Origin: Lichenihabitans psoromatis
Lineage (GTDB): Bacteria; Pseudomonadota; Alphaproteobacteria; Rhizobiales; Beijerinckiaceae
Length of the DNA: 64,000 bases
NCBI RefSeq assembly: GCF_004323635.1
Contig: NZ_CP036515.1
Location: 2,233,501 to 2,297,500, forward strand
Reading direction: 5' to 3'
The position numbers and the translations under genes are program-made. Numbering within the stretch: position 1 is the first letter of the stretch; each line of letters begins with the position of its first letter. Positions 34,172-44,140 of the stretch are shown here, one piece after another. Under the pieces are notes generated by a model. It saw only the letters and a program-made list of their open reading frames with translations, searched no databases and was not told the origin of the DNA.

Positions 34172-35191
34172 TCAGCCCGGTAGCGTAAGCAACCCTGCGG
34201 CGCCCTTGCGGGTGCCGAACAGCAACTGTTTCCCATCGCGGTCCCAAGCCAGCGCACTCACAGGGTCGGCCGTGCCTGGATCGGTCTTACGAACGAGAAT
34301 CTCGGACGCATCCGTCAAACGGCATAGGAGGACGAAGCCGTCCTCATAGCCCATCGCTAAGACCAGCGTCTTTGGGTGGAACGCGACCTGCGACACCCGT
34401 GACGACCGAACGCCACATTCGCGCGGTGCCTTTCCCATCGGCCCCGTTTTCGAATCGAACGGCCAAACCACACAGGCGTCCGCGCCGGACGTCGCTAACC
34501 AATCGCCATCATGCGACCAGGCGAGCGACCGCGATTTTGACGGATAGCCCTGCATTCGCATGTGCTGGCCGTCGGCGAGCCGCCAACCGTGCAAAGAATT
34601 TTCCTGCATCGAGGTGACGAGGAAGCGGTTATCCGGCGACACCGTCACATCGAGATGCGAACCCTTCCACTCGAAGACCTCCGGTATGCTCGCGGTGTTC
34701 GGGTACCAGAGCGTGGCGCCATTATAATGCGACACGGCGAGGCGATAGCCTTTAGGCGCAAATGCCAGCCCCCTTGCGGAGGTGGGTGCCAACCATGATT
34801 TCACCTCGCCCTTCGGGCTGCGCGATCGAACTTGCCGCCCGGCCGCCCACGCCACCGTGCCATCCTCCCGCACCGCAAGGGCGTCGATCCATTTCCCCAC
34901 TTCATGAGCGATGTCCTGCGTCGATCCATCCGCACTTGTCGCGACGAGCCGTCCGTCGTCACCGCCCGTGATCATCCGGGATCCCTGGGCCGCTGCCGCC
35001 AGGATCGCGCCTTCTGGGTGAGCCGATATGCGACGCTCCTCGCCGATGGGCGCCAGCACCACGGTTCCGTCGCCCAGCGCCAGCGCCGGCGTTCTCCCCA
35101 GGAAGGCGGCTGCCGTCACGTGAGCGCCAGCCTCGATCGGCTGAACGAGGCTGGTAAGCGAATCGGTGGGTGTGACGGACGGTGCGGTCAT
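34172..35191 (-). CDS. WD40-repeat protein
   Basis: A 339-residue soluble beta-propeller. Repeats of about 40 residues can be followed: LAVREDGTVAWAAGRQV, VSPDNRFLVTSM, LAWSHDGDWLATSGADACVVWPFD, VAFHPKTLVLAMGYEDG and LAWDRDGKQLLFGTRKG. No signal peptide. The start is ATG 35189-35191. It ends ~58 bases downstream of an epimerase-like gene on the same strand and may be cotranscribed. Probably a protein-interaction scaffold; partner unknown. Confidence 0.78.
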   Translation of the reverse strand: MTAPSVTPTDSLTSLVQPIEAGAHVTAAAFLGRTPALALGDGTVVLAPIGEERRISAHPEGAILAAAAQGSRMITGGDDGRLVATSADGSTQDIAHEVGKWIDALAVREDGTVAWAAGRQVRSRSPKGEVKSWLAPTSARGLAFAPKGYRLAVSHYNGATLWYPNTASIPEVFEWKGSHLDVTVSPDNRFLVTSMQENSLHGWRLADGQHMRMQGYPSKSRSLAWSHDGDWLATSGADACVVWPFDSKTGPMGKAPRECGVRSSRVSQVAFHPKTLVLAMGYEDGFVLLCRLTDASEILVRKTDPGTADPVSALAWDRDGKQLLFGTRKGAAGLLTLPG

Positions 35192-35249
35192 GTGTTCCGG
35201 CGAGGTTGCGGCGCGACCGAACGATAGTCCGCGCCAATGATAGACGGTA

Positions 35250-36242
35250 TCATTGGCCCAATTTGTCCTCGAGATGAACCCGGATAATGCTGTCGAAGTC
35301 GCGCTCAGCCGTGAAGCCAAGCGCCTCGGCGCGGCTCGGCTCGAAACTTTGCGGCCAATTGGCCACGATGGCTTCGATGAAGGGATCGGGCTGGCGGCGG
35401 ATCAGGGCGACGGCGCTCTCGCCGGCCACGCGCCGCATCGCCTCAATCTGTTCGCCGACCGTGACCGACACGCCGGGCATCGACAAGGTGCGGCGTTGGC
35501 CGACGCGTCCGCCATCGATCGTCGCGGCATGCAGGAGAAAACCGACAGCCGAGCGTGGCGAGGCATGCCAATGACGCACATCCTCGCCGACGGGGAGGAC
35601 CGCTTCCTGCCCGGCGAGCGGCTCTCGGATGATGTTCGAGAAGAATCCGGATGCGGCCGCATTGGGTTTGCCGGGCCGAACCGAGATGGTGGGAAGCCGG
35701 ATGCCGATGCCATCGACGAACCCCTTGCGGGTGTAATCGGCGAGGAGCAGTTCGCAGATGGCTTTCTGCGTCCCGTAGCTGGTCATCGGCGCGGACAGGA
35801 ACTCATCGTCGATTGTGGCGGGGAATGGCGCGCCGAAGACCGCGATCGACGAGGTGAAGACGAGGCGAGGCCGGTAGGGGCGGAGGGCGCCTTCAACGGA
35901 CGATGCGCCCTCGGTGCGGATCGCATCGAGCAAGAAGCGCAGGCCATCCATATTGATCGCATAGCCTTTGTCGAAGTCCTTTTCGGCCTCACCCGATACG
36001 ATCGCGGCAAGCTGGAAGATCACGTCCGGGCGTTTGGCGATCAGCCGGGGCGCGGCCGCCGGATCGGCGACGTCGATGGTGCCCGTCTCGATCATGAAAG
36101 GCGCGTCGACGCGCGCCGGTTCGACAACGTCGACGAGATCCAGCGCGTCGATGGGGTGGGATCCGAGCGTCGCATCTCGAACGAGCCGAGCCGTGAGCTT
36201 CCGGCCGACCATGCCGGCCGCCCCGATGATGAGAATACGCAT
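35250..36242 (-). CDS. NAD-dependent epimerase/dehydratase, D-erythronate dehydrogenase-like
   Basis: A 330-residue short-chain (extended) dehydrogenase. The NAD-binding motif IIGAAGMVGRKL is at the start. The catalytic Tyr-Lys pair is in SYGTQKAICE, with the Ser in VFTSSIAVFG. The long sequence with PTISVRPGKPNAAASGFFSNIIREPL is characteristic of the DenD group, which oxidises D-erythronate. AAAGGATCGATC precedes ATG 36240-36242. No other tetronate-pathway genes are nearby, so the substrate is tentative. Confidence 0.8.
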   Translation of the reverse strand: MRILIIGAAGMVGRKLTARLVRDATLGSHPIDALDLVDVVEPARVDAPFMIETGTIDVADPAAAPRLIAKRPDVIFQLAAIVSGEAEKDFDKGYAINMDGLRFLLDAIRTEGASSVEGALRPYRPRLVFTSSIAVFGAPFPATIDDEFLSAPMTSYGTQKAICELLLADYTRKGFVDGIGIRLPTISVRPGKPNAAASGFFSNIIREPLAGQEAVLPVGEDVRHWHASPRSAVGFLLHAATIDGGRVGQRRTLSMPGVSVTVGEQIEAMRRVAGESAVALIRRQPDPFIEAIVANWPQSFEPSRAEALGFTAERDFDSIIRVHLEDKLGQ

Positions 36243-36494
36243 GATCGATCCTTTTATGAGGAAGTCAGAGCAAAAAGCCGTCAGCAGGGGATATCGAACG
36301 CAGTCGACGTGTCGCGGCTTTCTTGGCGCGACAGCCTCTCGGCGTGACGAGCCGCGCGCCAAACCCGTGATGCGCTGCCATCAGAACCGCTGTCTCGCCG
36401 GCTGCGTGGTCCGCCATGGCCGTCTCTCCGTCCCCTGCAGGCGGTCTTGGCCGCCTTTGCCGATCCTGAGCATGATCGCGGCCGAGCCGCAAGG

Positions 36495-37193
36495 TCAGGT
36501 GGTCGACGGCCGCAGCGCCGCCAGCGACCGACGCTGGCGTCCGTCGGCGTCGAAGTTCCCGGCTGCGAGCCAGCCCTCGAAAGCGCTGCCGCAAGCGGGC
36601 CATTCGGTGTCGAGGATCGAGAACCAAGCCGTGTCGCGGTTGCGGCCCTTGACGATCATGTGCTGCCGGAAAACGCCTTCAAACGTGAAGCCGAGACGGT
36701 GGGCGGCCACACGCGAGGGCTCATTCATGGCGTTGCACTTCCACTCGTAGCGTCGATAGCCGAGCGTCTCAAACACGTAGCGGGCCAGCAGCGCCATGCT
36801 CTCGGTCGCGCCGGGCGTCCGCTGAAGCGGCGCGCCGAACATGATATTGCCGACCTCGATTACGCGATGAACCACGTCGATCCGCATCAGCGCCGCATGT
36901 CCGACCACCCTGCGGGAGCCGTTGTCGACAATGGCGAAGAAGAGCGGATCGGTCGACGCGGCTTTTTGAGCGATGTTGGCCGCAAAAACGGCGCGGTCCG
37001 AGAACGGCCCGTCGAACATATAGGTCCAGAGATCGTCGCGGCCCGGGCCGCAAGCGGCATCGAACAGCGCATCGGCATGGTCGGCCTCGAGCGGGACGAG
37101 CGTGACGAAGCGCCCTGTCAAGGTGACACGCTCGGGGCGCAGGGCCGGATCGGGATCGACGAACGGGCCGATGGGAAGAGCGGGCTGGGTCAT
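36495..37193 (-). CDS. GNAT acetyltransferase (RimJ/RimL type)
   Basis: A 232-residue acetyltransferase: LTGRFVTLVPLEADHADALF at the start, VVGHAALMRID, EVGNIMFGAPLQRTPGATES (acetyl-CoA loop region) and EWKCNAMNEPSRVAAHRLGF. This composition is typical of the large cytosolic RimJ/RimL-like subgroup conserved in Hyphomicrobiales. Substrate unknown. The 252 bases downstream of it, to the denD-like promoter, hold nothing recognisable. Confidence 0.82.
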   Translation of the reverse strand: MTQPALPIGPFVDPDPALRPERVTLTGRFVTLVPLEADHADALFDAACGPGRDDLWTYMFDGPFSDRAVFAANIAQKAASTDPLFFAIVDNGSRRVVGHAALMRIDVVHRVIEVGNIMFGAPLQRTPGATESMALLARYVFETLGYRRYEWKCNAMNEPSRVAAHRLGFTFEGVFRQHMIVKGRNRDTAWFSILDTEWPACGSAFEGWLAAGNFDADGRQRRSLAALRPSTT

Positions 37194-37216
37194 GCTTGAA
37201 CTCGACAGGACGATTA

Positions 37217-37232
37217 GCTAAGCTAGCTTAGC
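37217..37232. promoter_or_regulatory. Palindromic operator before the antitoxin gene
   Basis: Perfect 16-bp palindrome GCTAAGCTAGCTTAGC, 16 bases before the antitoxin ATG. Phd-type antitoxins repress their own operon through such sites. Confidence 0.65.
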
Positions 37233-37248
37233 AATCTGGGCCGAGCCG

Positions 37249-37497
37249 ATGCAAGTCACTGTCCATGCCGCCAAGACCAACCTTTCCAAACTGATCGAAG
37301 CGGCCTTAAAAGGCGAAGAGGTCATCATTGCACGCGGTGATCGCCCGGTTGTTCGACTGGTCCCGGTCGAAAAAAGGAACCGTTTCAAGTTCGACACGAT
37401 GGCCGACCGTTTGACAGGACAGGGTCCTGATTTCTTTGAGCCATTGGATGACAGCGACATCAGCCTTTGGGAGGGCGGCGGAGCCGACCGCTTGTGA
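37249..37497 (+). CDS. Phd/YefM-family antitoxin
   Basis: An 82-residue antitoxin. The N-terminal DNA-binding Phd domain is VTVHAAKTNLSKLIEAAL ... VIIARGDRPVVRLVPV. A flexible acidic C-terminal tail (PLDDSDISLWEGG) would bind the toxin. The stop overlaps the toxin start as GTGA, the normal antitoxin-toxin arrangement. Confidence 0.9.
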   Translation: MQVTVHAAKTNLSKLIEAALKGEEVIIARGDRPVVRLVPVEKRNRFKFDTMADRLTGQGPDFFEPLDDSDISLWEGGGADRL

Positions 37498-37877
37498 AAG
37501 CCGTCCTGATCGACACGCATGCATTGGCTTGGGGATTATACGCGAGTCGCCGGCTCTCAAACGTAGCGAGAACGACGATCGGCGAAGCCGAGAATGTCTT
37601 CGTCAGCCCCGCCTCGCTTTACGAAATGGCGCAGAAGGTTCGGCTTGGCAAATGGCCGGAGATGGCGCCGTTTCTGCCGAACCTGATCGATGAACTTGTC
37701 GAGCAAGGCATCGAGATGGTTCAGCTTGACGCAAAAATCTGCGTTTTGGCCGGTTTGATGGCCTGGCCACACCGCGATCCGTTCGACCGCCTCCTGGCCG
37801 CTACCGCGCTCTCCCATGCCGTTCCGATCGTCTCGGCCGACTCGATTTTCGATGGGATCGTCAGCCGGATCTGGTGA
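37494..37877 (+). CDS. vapC: VapC-like PIN-domain toxin
   Basis: A 127-residue PIN-domain ribonuclease. Catalytic acidic residues are visible: Asp in VLIDTHALAW, Glu in SPASLYEMAQK, Asp in PHRDPFDRLL and Asp in PIVSADSIFD. It starts at GTG 37494 inside the antitoxin stop. It cleaves RNA when released from the antitoxin; the target cannot be predicted. Confidence 0.88.
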   Translation: MKAVLIDTHALAWGLYASRRLSNVARTTIGEAENVFVSPASLYEMAQKVRLGKWPEMAPFLPNLIDELVEQGIEMVQLDAKICVLAGLMAWPHRDPFDRLLAATALSHAVPIVSADSIFDGIVSRIW

Positions 37878-38136
37878 GGAAGTTGAAGGTTGATCAGAGC
37901 GTCGTCGTAATCGTGTCACGGAGTTGCTCGAGTCTTGATGCGTTAGCTTCATTCGGCCGCTCAAAGCTGGCGAGACCCGACCGCGTCGTGGCGCGATCCT
38001 GTCCGCGCCCGAACGTTTTCCTGCGTCGGATCCGCAAAGATTCACACTAGACACGGTGAACGAAGAGTATCGGATGATGACCGGCGACACGTGGGGGATC
38101 ACGCGGAGCATCGCCGTTACGGAAGATGGGGTCATC

Positions 38137-38535
38137 ATGAGCGGCACAAACACATCCGATATCATCGAAACCGTGTCGGCCCTCTCGTTCGAGGCGACCC
38201 TCCAGCGGCTGACGGACGCCATCACCGGAGCGGGCCTGACCCTGTTCAGTCGGATCGACCATAAGGACGGGGCGCGTCAGGTTGGGCTGGAGATGCCGCC
38301 CACGACGGTGCTGATTTATGGACATCCAAAAGGCGGAACGCCGCTTATGCTGGCCGCCCCATCGGCCGCGCTCGATTTGCCGCTCCGCGTCCTCGTGCGC
38401 CTGCGGGATGATGGGCTGACCGTGATCGCCTTCCATCCGATGGCCAAGGTCCTGCGGGACGCCGGTGTCCCTGAGGATCTCGCGGGTCGGTTGGATGCGG
38501 CGCAACAGCTTTTGGTGAAAGCGGTCACAGCATGA
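38137..38535 (+). CDS. DUF302 protein
   Basis: A 132-residue protein with the DUF302 pattern: SFEATLQRLTDAITGAGLTLFSRIDH, then TTVLIYGHPKGGTPLMLAAPSAALDLPLRVLV split by short loops. ATG 38137 is preferred over upstream starts because the domain begins there. Its TGA overlaps the start of the SLAC1/TehA gene (ATGA), so the two are cotranscribed. Confidence 0.8.
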   Translation: MSGTNTSDIIETVSALSFEATLQRLTDAITGAGLTLFSRIDHKDGARQVGLEMPPTTVLIYGHPKGGTPLMLAAPSAALDLPLRVLVRLRDDGLTVIAFHPMAKVLRDAGVPEDLAGRLDAAQQLLVKAVTA

Positions 38536-39524
38536 GCGAGGCCCAGACGATTCTTCCGCCCGGCGCGCCCTTGCTCGATTATCTGCCGGTGGGCCTCTTT
38601 GGCTCGGTGATGGGCTTGACCGGCCTCTCCATCGCCTGGCGGCTCGCCCATACCCACTTCGGTGTGCCCGAATGGATCGCCATGACGATCGCGGCGGTGG
38701 CGATCGTCGCCTTCGTGGTGGTGGCGATCGCCTATCTCGTGAAGCTCGTCACGGCCTTTGCGGTCGTCCGGACCGAGTTCCGGCACCCCATCGCGGGCAA
38801 TCTATTCGGCACGGTTCTGATCAGCCTTCTCTTGCTGCCCATCCCGCTAAATCCCTTCGCACATCAACTCGCCCAAGCTCTCTGGATGGTCGGCGCTGTG
38901 GGGATGATGCTGTTCGCCGTGCTGATCGTCTCGCGTTGGATGAGCGACCGACAGCAGGTCGCCCACGCGACGCCGGCCTGGATCATACCGGTCGTGGGAC
39001 TGCTGGACGTGCCGCTTGCGCTCCCGACGCTCGATTTGCCTCCGCTGCATGGCTTGATGGTTTTCTCTCTCGCGGTCGGTCTGTTCTTTGCCGTCCCGCT
39101 CTTCACGCTCGTGTTTTCGCGGCTGCTTTTTGAGCCCCCGCTCCCCGACCCGCTGAAGCCGTCACTGCTGATCCTCGTTGCGCCTTTCGCGGTCGGCTAT
39201 TCGACCTATACGGTCACGGTCGGGCAGACGGATCTCTTTTCCGAAGTGCTCTACATGTTGACGCTGTTCATGCTGGCGGTGCTGCTCGGGCAATTGCGAA
39301 ATCTGCCCGTCTGCTGCCCGTTCCGCGTCTCCTGGTGGGCCGTGAGTTTTCCGCTCGCAGCCAGCAGCATTGCGGCGCTTCGCTTTGCGGTGAGCGAGCC
39401 CGGCCTGATCACGGACGGGATCGCCATCGCGCTGCTCGGTCTGGCGACGCTGGTTATCATCGGGCTTCTCGGTCGCACTCTATTCGGCGTTGTGACCGGC
39501 GAATTGCGAACCCTGAGCAGTTAA
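38532..39524 (+). CDS. SLAC1/TehA-family anion channel or transporter
   Basis: A 330-residue membrane protein of about ten helices (tellurite-resistance/dicarboxylate TDT superfamily): FGSVMGLTGLSIAWRLA in TM1, EFRHPIAGNLFGTVLISLLLLP in TM2-3 and a gate-like FSRLLFEPPLPDPLKPSL. Relatives conduct anions or export tellurite and sulfite. Coupled to the DUF302 gene by a four-base overlap. Confidence 0.82.
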   Translation: MSEAQTILPPGAPLLDYLPVGLFGSVMGLTGLSIAWRLAHTHFGVPEWIAMTIAAVAIVAFVVVAIAYLVKLVTAFAVVRTEFRHPIAGNLFGTVLISLLLLPIPLNPFAHQLAQALWMVGAVGMMLFAVLIVSRWMSDRQQVAHATPAWIIPVVGLLDVPLALPTLDLPPLHGLMVFSLAVGLFFAVPLFTLVFSRLLFEPPLPDPLKPSLLILVAPFAVGYSTYTVTVGQTDLFSEVLYMLTLFMLAVLLGQLRNLPVCCPFRVSWWAVSFPLAASSIAALRFAVSEPGLITDGIAIALLGLATLVIIGLLGRTLFGVVTGELRTLSS

Positions 39525-39708
39525 GCGGTCCGTCGTCGTCGACTGCCGACCCGACGGTCAGCGCGGCTTTTTCGCTCTTTCGCCCCGACGCGGGAACCCT
39601 TTGCTTGGGCCATCGAGTTGGCCTGCGTTCGGCGCATATCGCTGGTATGCCGTCTGACCGTCGGTACTCCCGCCGGACGCATCGAGATTTTGCGAAAGGG
39701 GCACATGC

Positions 39709-40581
39709 GTGGCCGAGGCCGATAACGATCAGGTAGATGACCAGGCGCATGCGCTCAGCGCCGCGTCAAACATGACGGATGTGTCAGACGCCGAGCGGGA
39801 CATCATCGAAGCCCATAGCCGCCCCAATGCGGCGCTGATCCACGAGACGATCCGGGCCGAGGGTGAAAGTGAAATTGCCCGGCCCGTCAAAGCGCTCCTG
39901 TTTTCCGGGCTCGCGGCCGGTCTCGCGATGGGTTTTTCCCTCATCGCCGAGGGCGTTCTCCGCGCGCACTTGCCCGACGCGCCGTGGCGGGATCTCGTGA
40001 GCAAACTCGGCTATTCGGTCGGCTTTCTCATCGTGGTGCTCGGCCGCCAGCAGCTCTTTTCCGAAAATACGATCACGCCGATTCTGCCGCTTCTCTATAA
40101 CCGCGATCTGCGAACGCTCGGCCTCGTGGCGCGGCTGTGGGGGCTGGTTCTCGTGGCCAACATCGTCGGGACTTGGATCGTTGCCGCGGTGCTCGCCAAA
40201 ACCGATCTCTTCACCGCCGAGATCCGGACGGTTTTCGCAACCATCAGCCAGCACGCCATCGAGGCGTCCTTCGGCCTCACACTTCTCAAGGCGATTTTCG
40301 CGGGTTGGCTGATCGCCCTGATGGTGTGGCTGATGCCGGGCGCCGGCGAGTCGCGATCCTCCCTGATCGTGCTGCTCACATGGTTGGTGTCGGTCGCGGG
40401 ATTTGCCCACATCATCGCAGGCTCGGTCGAAGTGAGCTTTCTAGTCGTTTCGGATCAGGCCAGCCTTGCCGATTATGTGGGGCGCTTTTTCGTGCCAACC
40501 CTTCTCGGAAACGTGCTCGGCGGCGTGACTCTCGTGTCCGCCCTCAACTATGGGCAGGTCGTGAGCGATCTCAAGGAATGA
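39709..40581 (+). CDS. Formate/nitrite transporter (FNT) family protein
   Basis: A 290-residue FNT protein with a 60-residue hydrophilic N-terminus (ERDIIEAHSRPNAALIHETI) like YfdC-type members. Six helices follow, including LGRQQLFSENTITPILPLL (the conserved loop) and FAHIIAGSVEVSFLVV. The canonical central histidine is probably the His in FAHIIAGS. The start is GTG 39709. The transported anion is not known for this subgroup. Confidence 0.85.
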   Translation: MAEADNDQVDDQAHALSAASNMTDVSDAERDIIEAHSRPNAALIHETIRAEGESEIARPVKALLFSGLAAGLAMGFSLIAEGVLRAHLPDAPWRDLVSKLGYSVGFLIVVLGRQQLFSENTITPILPLLYNRDLRTLGLVARLWGLVLVANIVGTWIVAAVLAKTDLFTAEIRTVFATISQHAIEASFGLTLLKAIFAGWLIALMVWLMPGAGESRSSLIVLLTWLVSVAGFAHIIAGSVEVSFLVVSDQASLADYVGRFFVPTLLGNVLGGVTLVSALNYGQVVSDLKE

Positions 40582-40677
40582 CGGACCGGAAGCGAAGGAA
40601 CGGTCGCGCGTGCTGGTGTGAGTCAAGGGCTCGCCCAAGGCCGAAGTCGGGGCCGAAGGCGAGCCTTGATCGCGGCC

Positions 40678-42507
40678 TTAGTGGTTGTCGCGCGGAACCC
40701 CCATGGTCTGAGCGACGCGCTGATACTTCACGGCGGGCTTGAGCACCATGCCCTCGTCGAACTGATCGACCATCGAGCGTTGGATTTCCTGCCACGGCGT
40801 CTGGTTGCCGGCATAGTGGAAGCCACCCTGGCCCTTGAGGTCGGCGCGACGCTGCGCAAGGTCCTCGTCGGTGATCATGATGTTGGCGCTGCGCTTGTTC
40901 AGGTCGATCCGGACCCGGTCGCCCGTCTTCAGGATCGCGAGCCCGCCGCCGGCCGCCGCTTCCGGCGATGCATTGAGGATCGAGGGCGAAGCGGACGTTC
41001 CGGACTGGCGACCATCGCCGATGCAGGGCAGGGCGTGGATACCGCGCTTGATGAGGGCCGTCGGGGGCTGCATGTTGACGACTTCCGCGCCGCCCGGATA
41101 GCCGATCGGCCCGGTGCCGCGGATGAACAGCATGCAATGCTCGTCGATGTCGAGGCTCGGGTCGTCGATCCGGTGGTGGTAATCCTCCGGTCCCTCGAAC
41201 ACGATGGCGCGACCCTCGAAAGCGCCGAGATCACCGGGCGTCGACAGATAACGGTCCTGGAACTCCTTCGAGATCACGCTCGTCTTCATGATCGCGTTGT
41301 CGAACAGGTTGCCCTTCAGCACAATGAAGCCGGCCTCTTCGCGCATCGGCGTTTCGATCGGCGTGATGACGTCCGGATCGCCGATCTTACGATCCTTGTT
41401 GTTATGGCCGATCGTCTTGCCGTTGGCCGTCATAGCATTCTCGCGAATGTGACCCTTCGACATCAATTGCGCGATCACGGTGGGGACGCCGCCGGCGCGG
41501 TGGAACTCTTCGCCGAGATATTTGCCGGCCGGCTGCATATTGACCAGTAGCGGGATCTTATGGCCGATCGTCTCCCATTCCTCGATCGCCAGCGGCACAC
41601 CGATGTGGCGTGCGATGGCATTGATGTGGATGGTGGCGTTGGTCGAACCGCCGATGGCGCTGTTGACCACGATGGCGTTTTCCAACGCTTCGCGCGTCAT
41701 GATGTCGGACGGCTTGAGGTCTTCCCACACCATCTCGACGGCACGACGTCCGGTCTCGTAGGCGATCTGCCCGCGTTCGCGGTAAGGCGCCGGAATGGCG
41801 GCGCAGCCCGGCAGCGTCATGCCGAGCGCTTCAGCCAGCGCGTTCATGGTCGAGGCCGTGCCCATCGTGTTGCAATGACCAACCGAGGGAGCCGAGGAGG
41901 TGACGATCTCCATGAACTCTTCATAGTCGATGTTGCCAGCCGCCAATTCCTCGCGGCTCTTCCACACGATGGTGCCCGAGCCGGTCCGCTCGCCATTGTG
42001 CCAGCCGTTCAGCATCGGGCCGCCGCAGAGCACGATGGCCGGAATGTTGACCGTCGCGGCTGCCATGATGCAGGCCGGGGTGGTCTTGTCGCAGCCCGTG
42101 GTTAGCACGACGCCATCGAGCGGATAGCCGTAAAGCGTCTCCACAAGGCCGAGATAGGCGAGGTTGCGATCGAGTGCGGCCGTCGGGCGCTTGCCGGTTT
42201 CCTGAATTGGATGGACCGGGAATTCCATCGGAACGCCGCCCATCGCAAGGATGCCGTCGCGCACGCGCTTGGCGAGCTCAAGGTGATGGCGGTTGCACGG
42301 CGACAGGTCGTTGCCGGTCTGGGCGATGCCGATGATCGGCTTGCCCGAGCGCAATTCGCCCGGGGTCAGGCCGAAATTCAGGTAGCGCTCGATATAGAGG
42401 GCCGTCATGCCCGGGTTGTCCGGGTTGTCGAACCAGAGTTGCGACCGCAGCTTGCGCTTGCCCGGTGTGGGCGCGGGCGGTTGGGTCGGATCCATTTCGT
42501 GTGACAT
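40678..42507 (-). CDS. Sugar-acid dehydratase, IlvD/Edd family
   Basis: A 609-residue iron-sulfur dehydratase. Cluster cysteines are visible in [18 protein letters not shown] and [12 protein letters not shown]. Its [20 protein letters not shown] start, about 30 residues in, is characteristic of the xylonate/arabinonate dehydratase branch rather than branched-chain IlvD. It removes water from an aldonic acid to give a 2-keto-3-deoxy acid. Monocistronic, convergent with the FNT gene. A TAAAC-TG-GTTTA dyad 53 bases upstream may be a repressor site. Confidence 0.87.
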   Translation of the reverse strand: MSHEMDPTQPPAPTPGKRKLRSQLWFDNPDNPGMTALYIERYLNFGLTPGELRSGKPIIGIAQTGNDLSPCNRHHLELAKRVRDGILAMGGVPMEFPVHPIQETGKRPTAALDRNLAYLGLVETLYGYPLDGVVLTTGCDKTTPACIMAAATVNIPAIVLCGGPMLNGWHNGERTGSGTIVWKSREELAAGNIDYEEFMEIVTSSAPSVGHCNTMGTASTMNALAEALGMTLPGCAAIPAPYRERGQIAYETGRRAVEMVWEDLKPSDIMTREALENAIVVNSAIGGSTNATIHINAIARHIGVPLAIEEWETIGHKIPLLVNMQPAGKYLGEEFHRAGGVPTVIAQLMSKGHIRENAMTANGKTIGHNNKDRKIGDPDVITPIETPMREEAGFIVLKGNLFDNAIMKTSVISKEFQDRYLSTPGDLGAFEGRAIVFEGPEDYHHRIDDPSLDIDEHCMLFIRGTGPIGYPGGAEVVNMQPPTALIKRGIHALPCIGDGRQSGTSASPSILNASPEAAAGGGLAILKTGDRVRIDLNKRSANIMITDEDLAQRRADLKGQGGFHYAGNQTPWQEIQRSMVDQFDEGMVLKPAVKYQRVAQTMGVPRDNH

Positions 42508-42559
42508 CGTTTTCTCCCGGCGCGGGCTCCTCTGAGTCGGCCTGTCGCTCGACTGTTTC

Positions 42560-42571
42560 TAAACTGGTTTA
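42560..42571. promoter_or_regulatory. Possible repressor dyad upstream of the dehydratase
   Basis: TAAAC-TG-GTTTA inverted repeat, about 53 bases upstream of the dehydratase start and resembling LacI/GntR-type operators. No regulator gene is adjacent. Confidence 0.3.
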
Positions 42572-42694
42572 TCCCCGGTCGCACGGCCGATGCAACGATT
42601 GGTCTGCTTTTTCATCGCCCCACCCGTTCAGCAGCGGTTCAAAGCGGCTGTGACATAAGCGACACGTTGGGTCAGCCAATATGGAGATTGTTTG

Positions 42695-43072
42695 ATGAAG
42701 ATCGTTTCGAGCCTGGTTCTCGTCCTGGCACTCGGCCTGACGCCTGCGTTGGCCCAGACCGCTGCCGCGCCCGCTACGACCGCTGCTCCCGCCGCTGCGG
42801 CCCCCGCCGCGACCGCGGCGCCCGTCGCCTCCGATCTCACGAAGGACGGCAAGCCGCGCATGAAGTTCGTACGCGCCCAATGCAAAGACGAGGTCCAGAG
42901 CCAGGGCCTGAAGGGTGCGGCCCGCAAGGATGCCATGGCGGCCTGCATCGTCAAGCAGCGTCCCGACAAGGCGGCGGCCATGAAGTGCCGCATGGACCCG
43001 CAGACCAAAGGCATGGACAAGACGGCCCGCAAGGCTTTCGTCAAGGATTGCGTCGCCAAAACCAAGGCCTGA
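42695..43072 (+). CDS. PsiF-family secreted protein
   Basis: A 125-residue protein. The signal peptide is IVSSLVLVLALGLTPALAQ, followed by an Ala/Pro-rich linker and two PsiF repeats (AQCKDEVQSQGLKGAARKDAMAAC split at a loop; CRMDPQTKGMDKTARKAFVKDC). Four cysteines are paired across the repeats. ATG 42695 is used, with GGAGATTG upstream. The E. coli homologue is phosphate-starvation inducible, but no clear Pho box is seen here. Confidence 0.78.
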   Translation: MKIVSSLVLVLALGLTPALAQTAAAPATTAAPAAAAPAATAAPVASDLTKDGKPRMKFVRAQCKDEVQSQGLKGAARKDAMAACIVKQRPDKAAAMKCRMDPQTKGMDKTARKAFVKDCVAKTKA

Positions 43073-43096
43073 CGCCATCCATCACGCGCGCCGGCG

Positions 43097-44140
43097 TTAT
43101 TCCGGTGGCAGCGGTTCCCATGCGGGGGCCGCTGCCGCGATCGTCTCGGCCCGATGCGCGTCGATCGATTGCAACAGCAGGCCGAGCACGTCCTTCACAC
43201 CGATGCCGGCCACGGCCGACAGTTTGAGCGGCGTATGGCCACAAGCGCGCTTGAGCTTGGCCATCTGGCTCTTCAGCGTCTCCGGATCGACCGCGTCGAC
43301 CTTTGACAAGGCGACGATCTCGCGCTTTTCGGCGAGGCCATTGCCGTAGGCTTCGAGCTCGCTCCGGATTGTCTTATAGGCCTTGCCGGCATGCTCGTTT
43401 GTCGCCTCGATGAGATGCAAAACGACCTCGCAGCGTTCGATATGCCCGAGGAAGCGATCACCCAGGCCAAGGCCCTCATGAGCGCCCTCGATCAAACCGG
43501 GGATGTCGGCCAGCACGAATTCGCGGTCGCCGACACCGACGACGCCGAGGCCGGGCTTCAGCGTCGTGAACGGATAATCCGCGATCTTCGGCTTGGCGGC
43601 CGAAACCGTCGCCAGGAAGGTCGATTTCCCGGCATTCGGCAGGCCAACCAGCCCGGCATCGGCGATGAGCTTGAGCCGCAGCCAGATGGTCCGCTCGATA
43701 CCGACCTGGCCGGGATTGGCGCGACGCGGTGATTGATTGGTCGATGTTTGGAAATGGGCATTGCCGAAGCCGCCATTGCCGCCCTTGGCGATCCGAAGGC
43801 TCTGGCCGACTTTGGTCATGTCGGCGATCAGCGTCTCGCCATCCTCGTCCAGCACCTGCGTGCCTTCCGGCACGCGGAGAACCGCATCCAGGCCTTTGGC
43901 GCCGGAGCGGTTCTTGCCCATGCCATGCATGCCGGTCTTGCCTTTGAAATGCTGCTGGAAGCGATAGTCGATCAGCGTGTTAAGGCCCTGCACGCATTCG
44001 ATCACGACATCGCCGCCCCGGCCGCCATCGCCACCATCCGGCCCACCAAATTCGATGAACTTCTCGCGGCGAAACGAGACGGCACCAGCGCCGCCGTCTC
44101 CCGAGCGGATATAGACTTTGGCTTCGTCGAGGAATTTCAT
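43097..44140 (-). CDS. obgE: GTPase Obg
   Basis: A 347-residue ribosome-assembly GTPase. The glycine-rich Obg domain is at 1-158 ([28 protein letters not shown], read in parts). The G domain has G1 [11 protein letters not shown]2/switch TTLKPGLG, G3 DIPGL and G4 LSKVD. No C-terminal OCT domain of the Gram-positive type. It stands alone here; the usual partners rplU and rpmA are about 14 kb away on the same strand. Confidence 0.93.
   Translation of the reverse strand: MKFLDEAKVYIRSGDGGAGAVSFRREKFIEFGGPDGGDGGRGGDVVIECVQGLNTLIDYRFQQHFKGKTGMHGMGKNRSGAKGLDAVLRVPEGTQVLDEDGETLIADMTKVGQSLRIAKGGNGGFGNAHFQTSTNQSPRRANPGQVGIERTIWLRLKLIADAGLVGLPNAGKSTFLATVSAAKPKIADYPFTTLKPGLGVVGVGDREFVLADIPGLIEGAHEGLGLGDRFLGHIERCEVVLHLIEATNEHAGKAYKTIRSELEAYGNGLAEKREIVALSKVDAVDPETLKSQMAKLKRACGHTPLKLSAVAGIGVKDVLGLLLQSIDAHRAETIAAAAPAWEPLPPE

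Noticed and set aside
36265..36627. Minus-strand frame between denD-like and acetyltransferase genes
   Set aside because: Overlaps the real acetyltransferase and is Arg-rich shadow sequence.
42640..42690. Possible Pho box upstream of the PsiF-like gene
   Set aside because: GTCA-like cores are nine bases apart, not eleven, so the match is not convincing.
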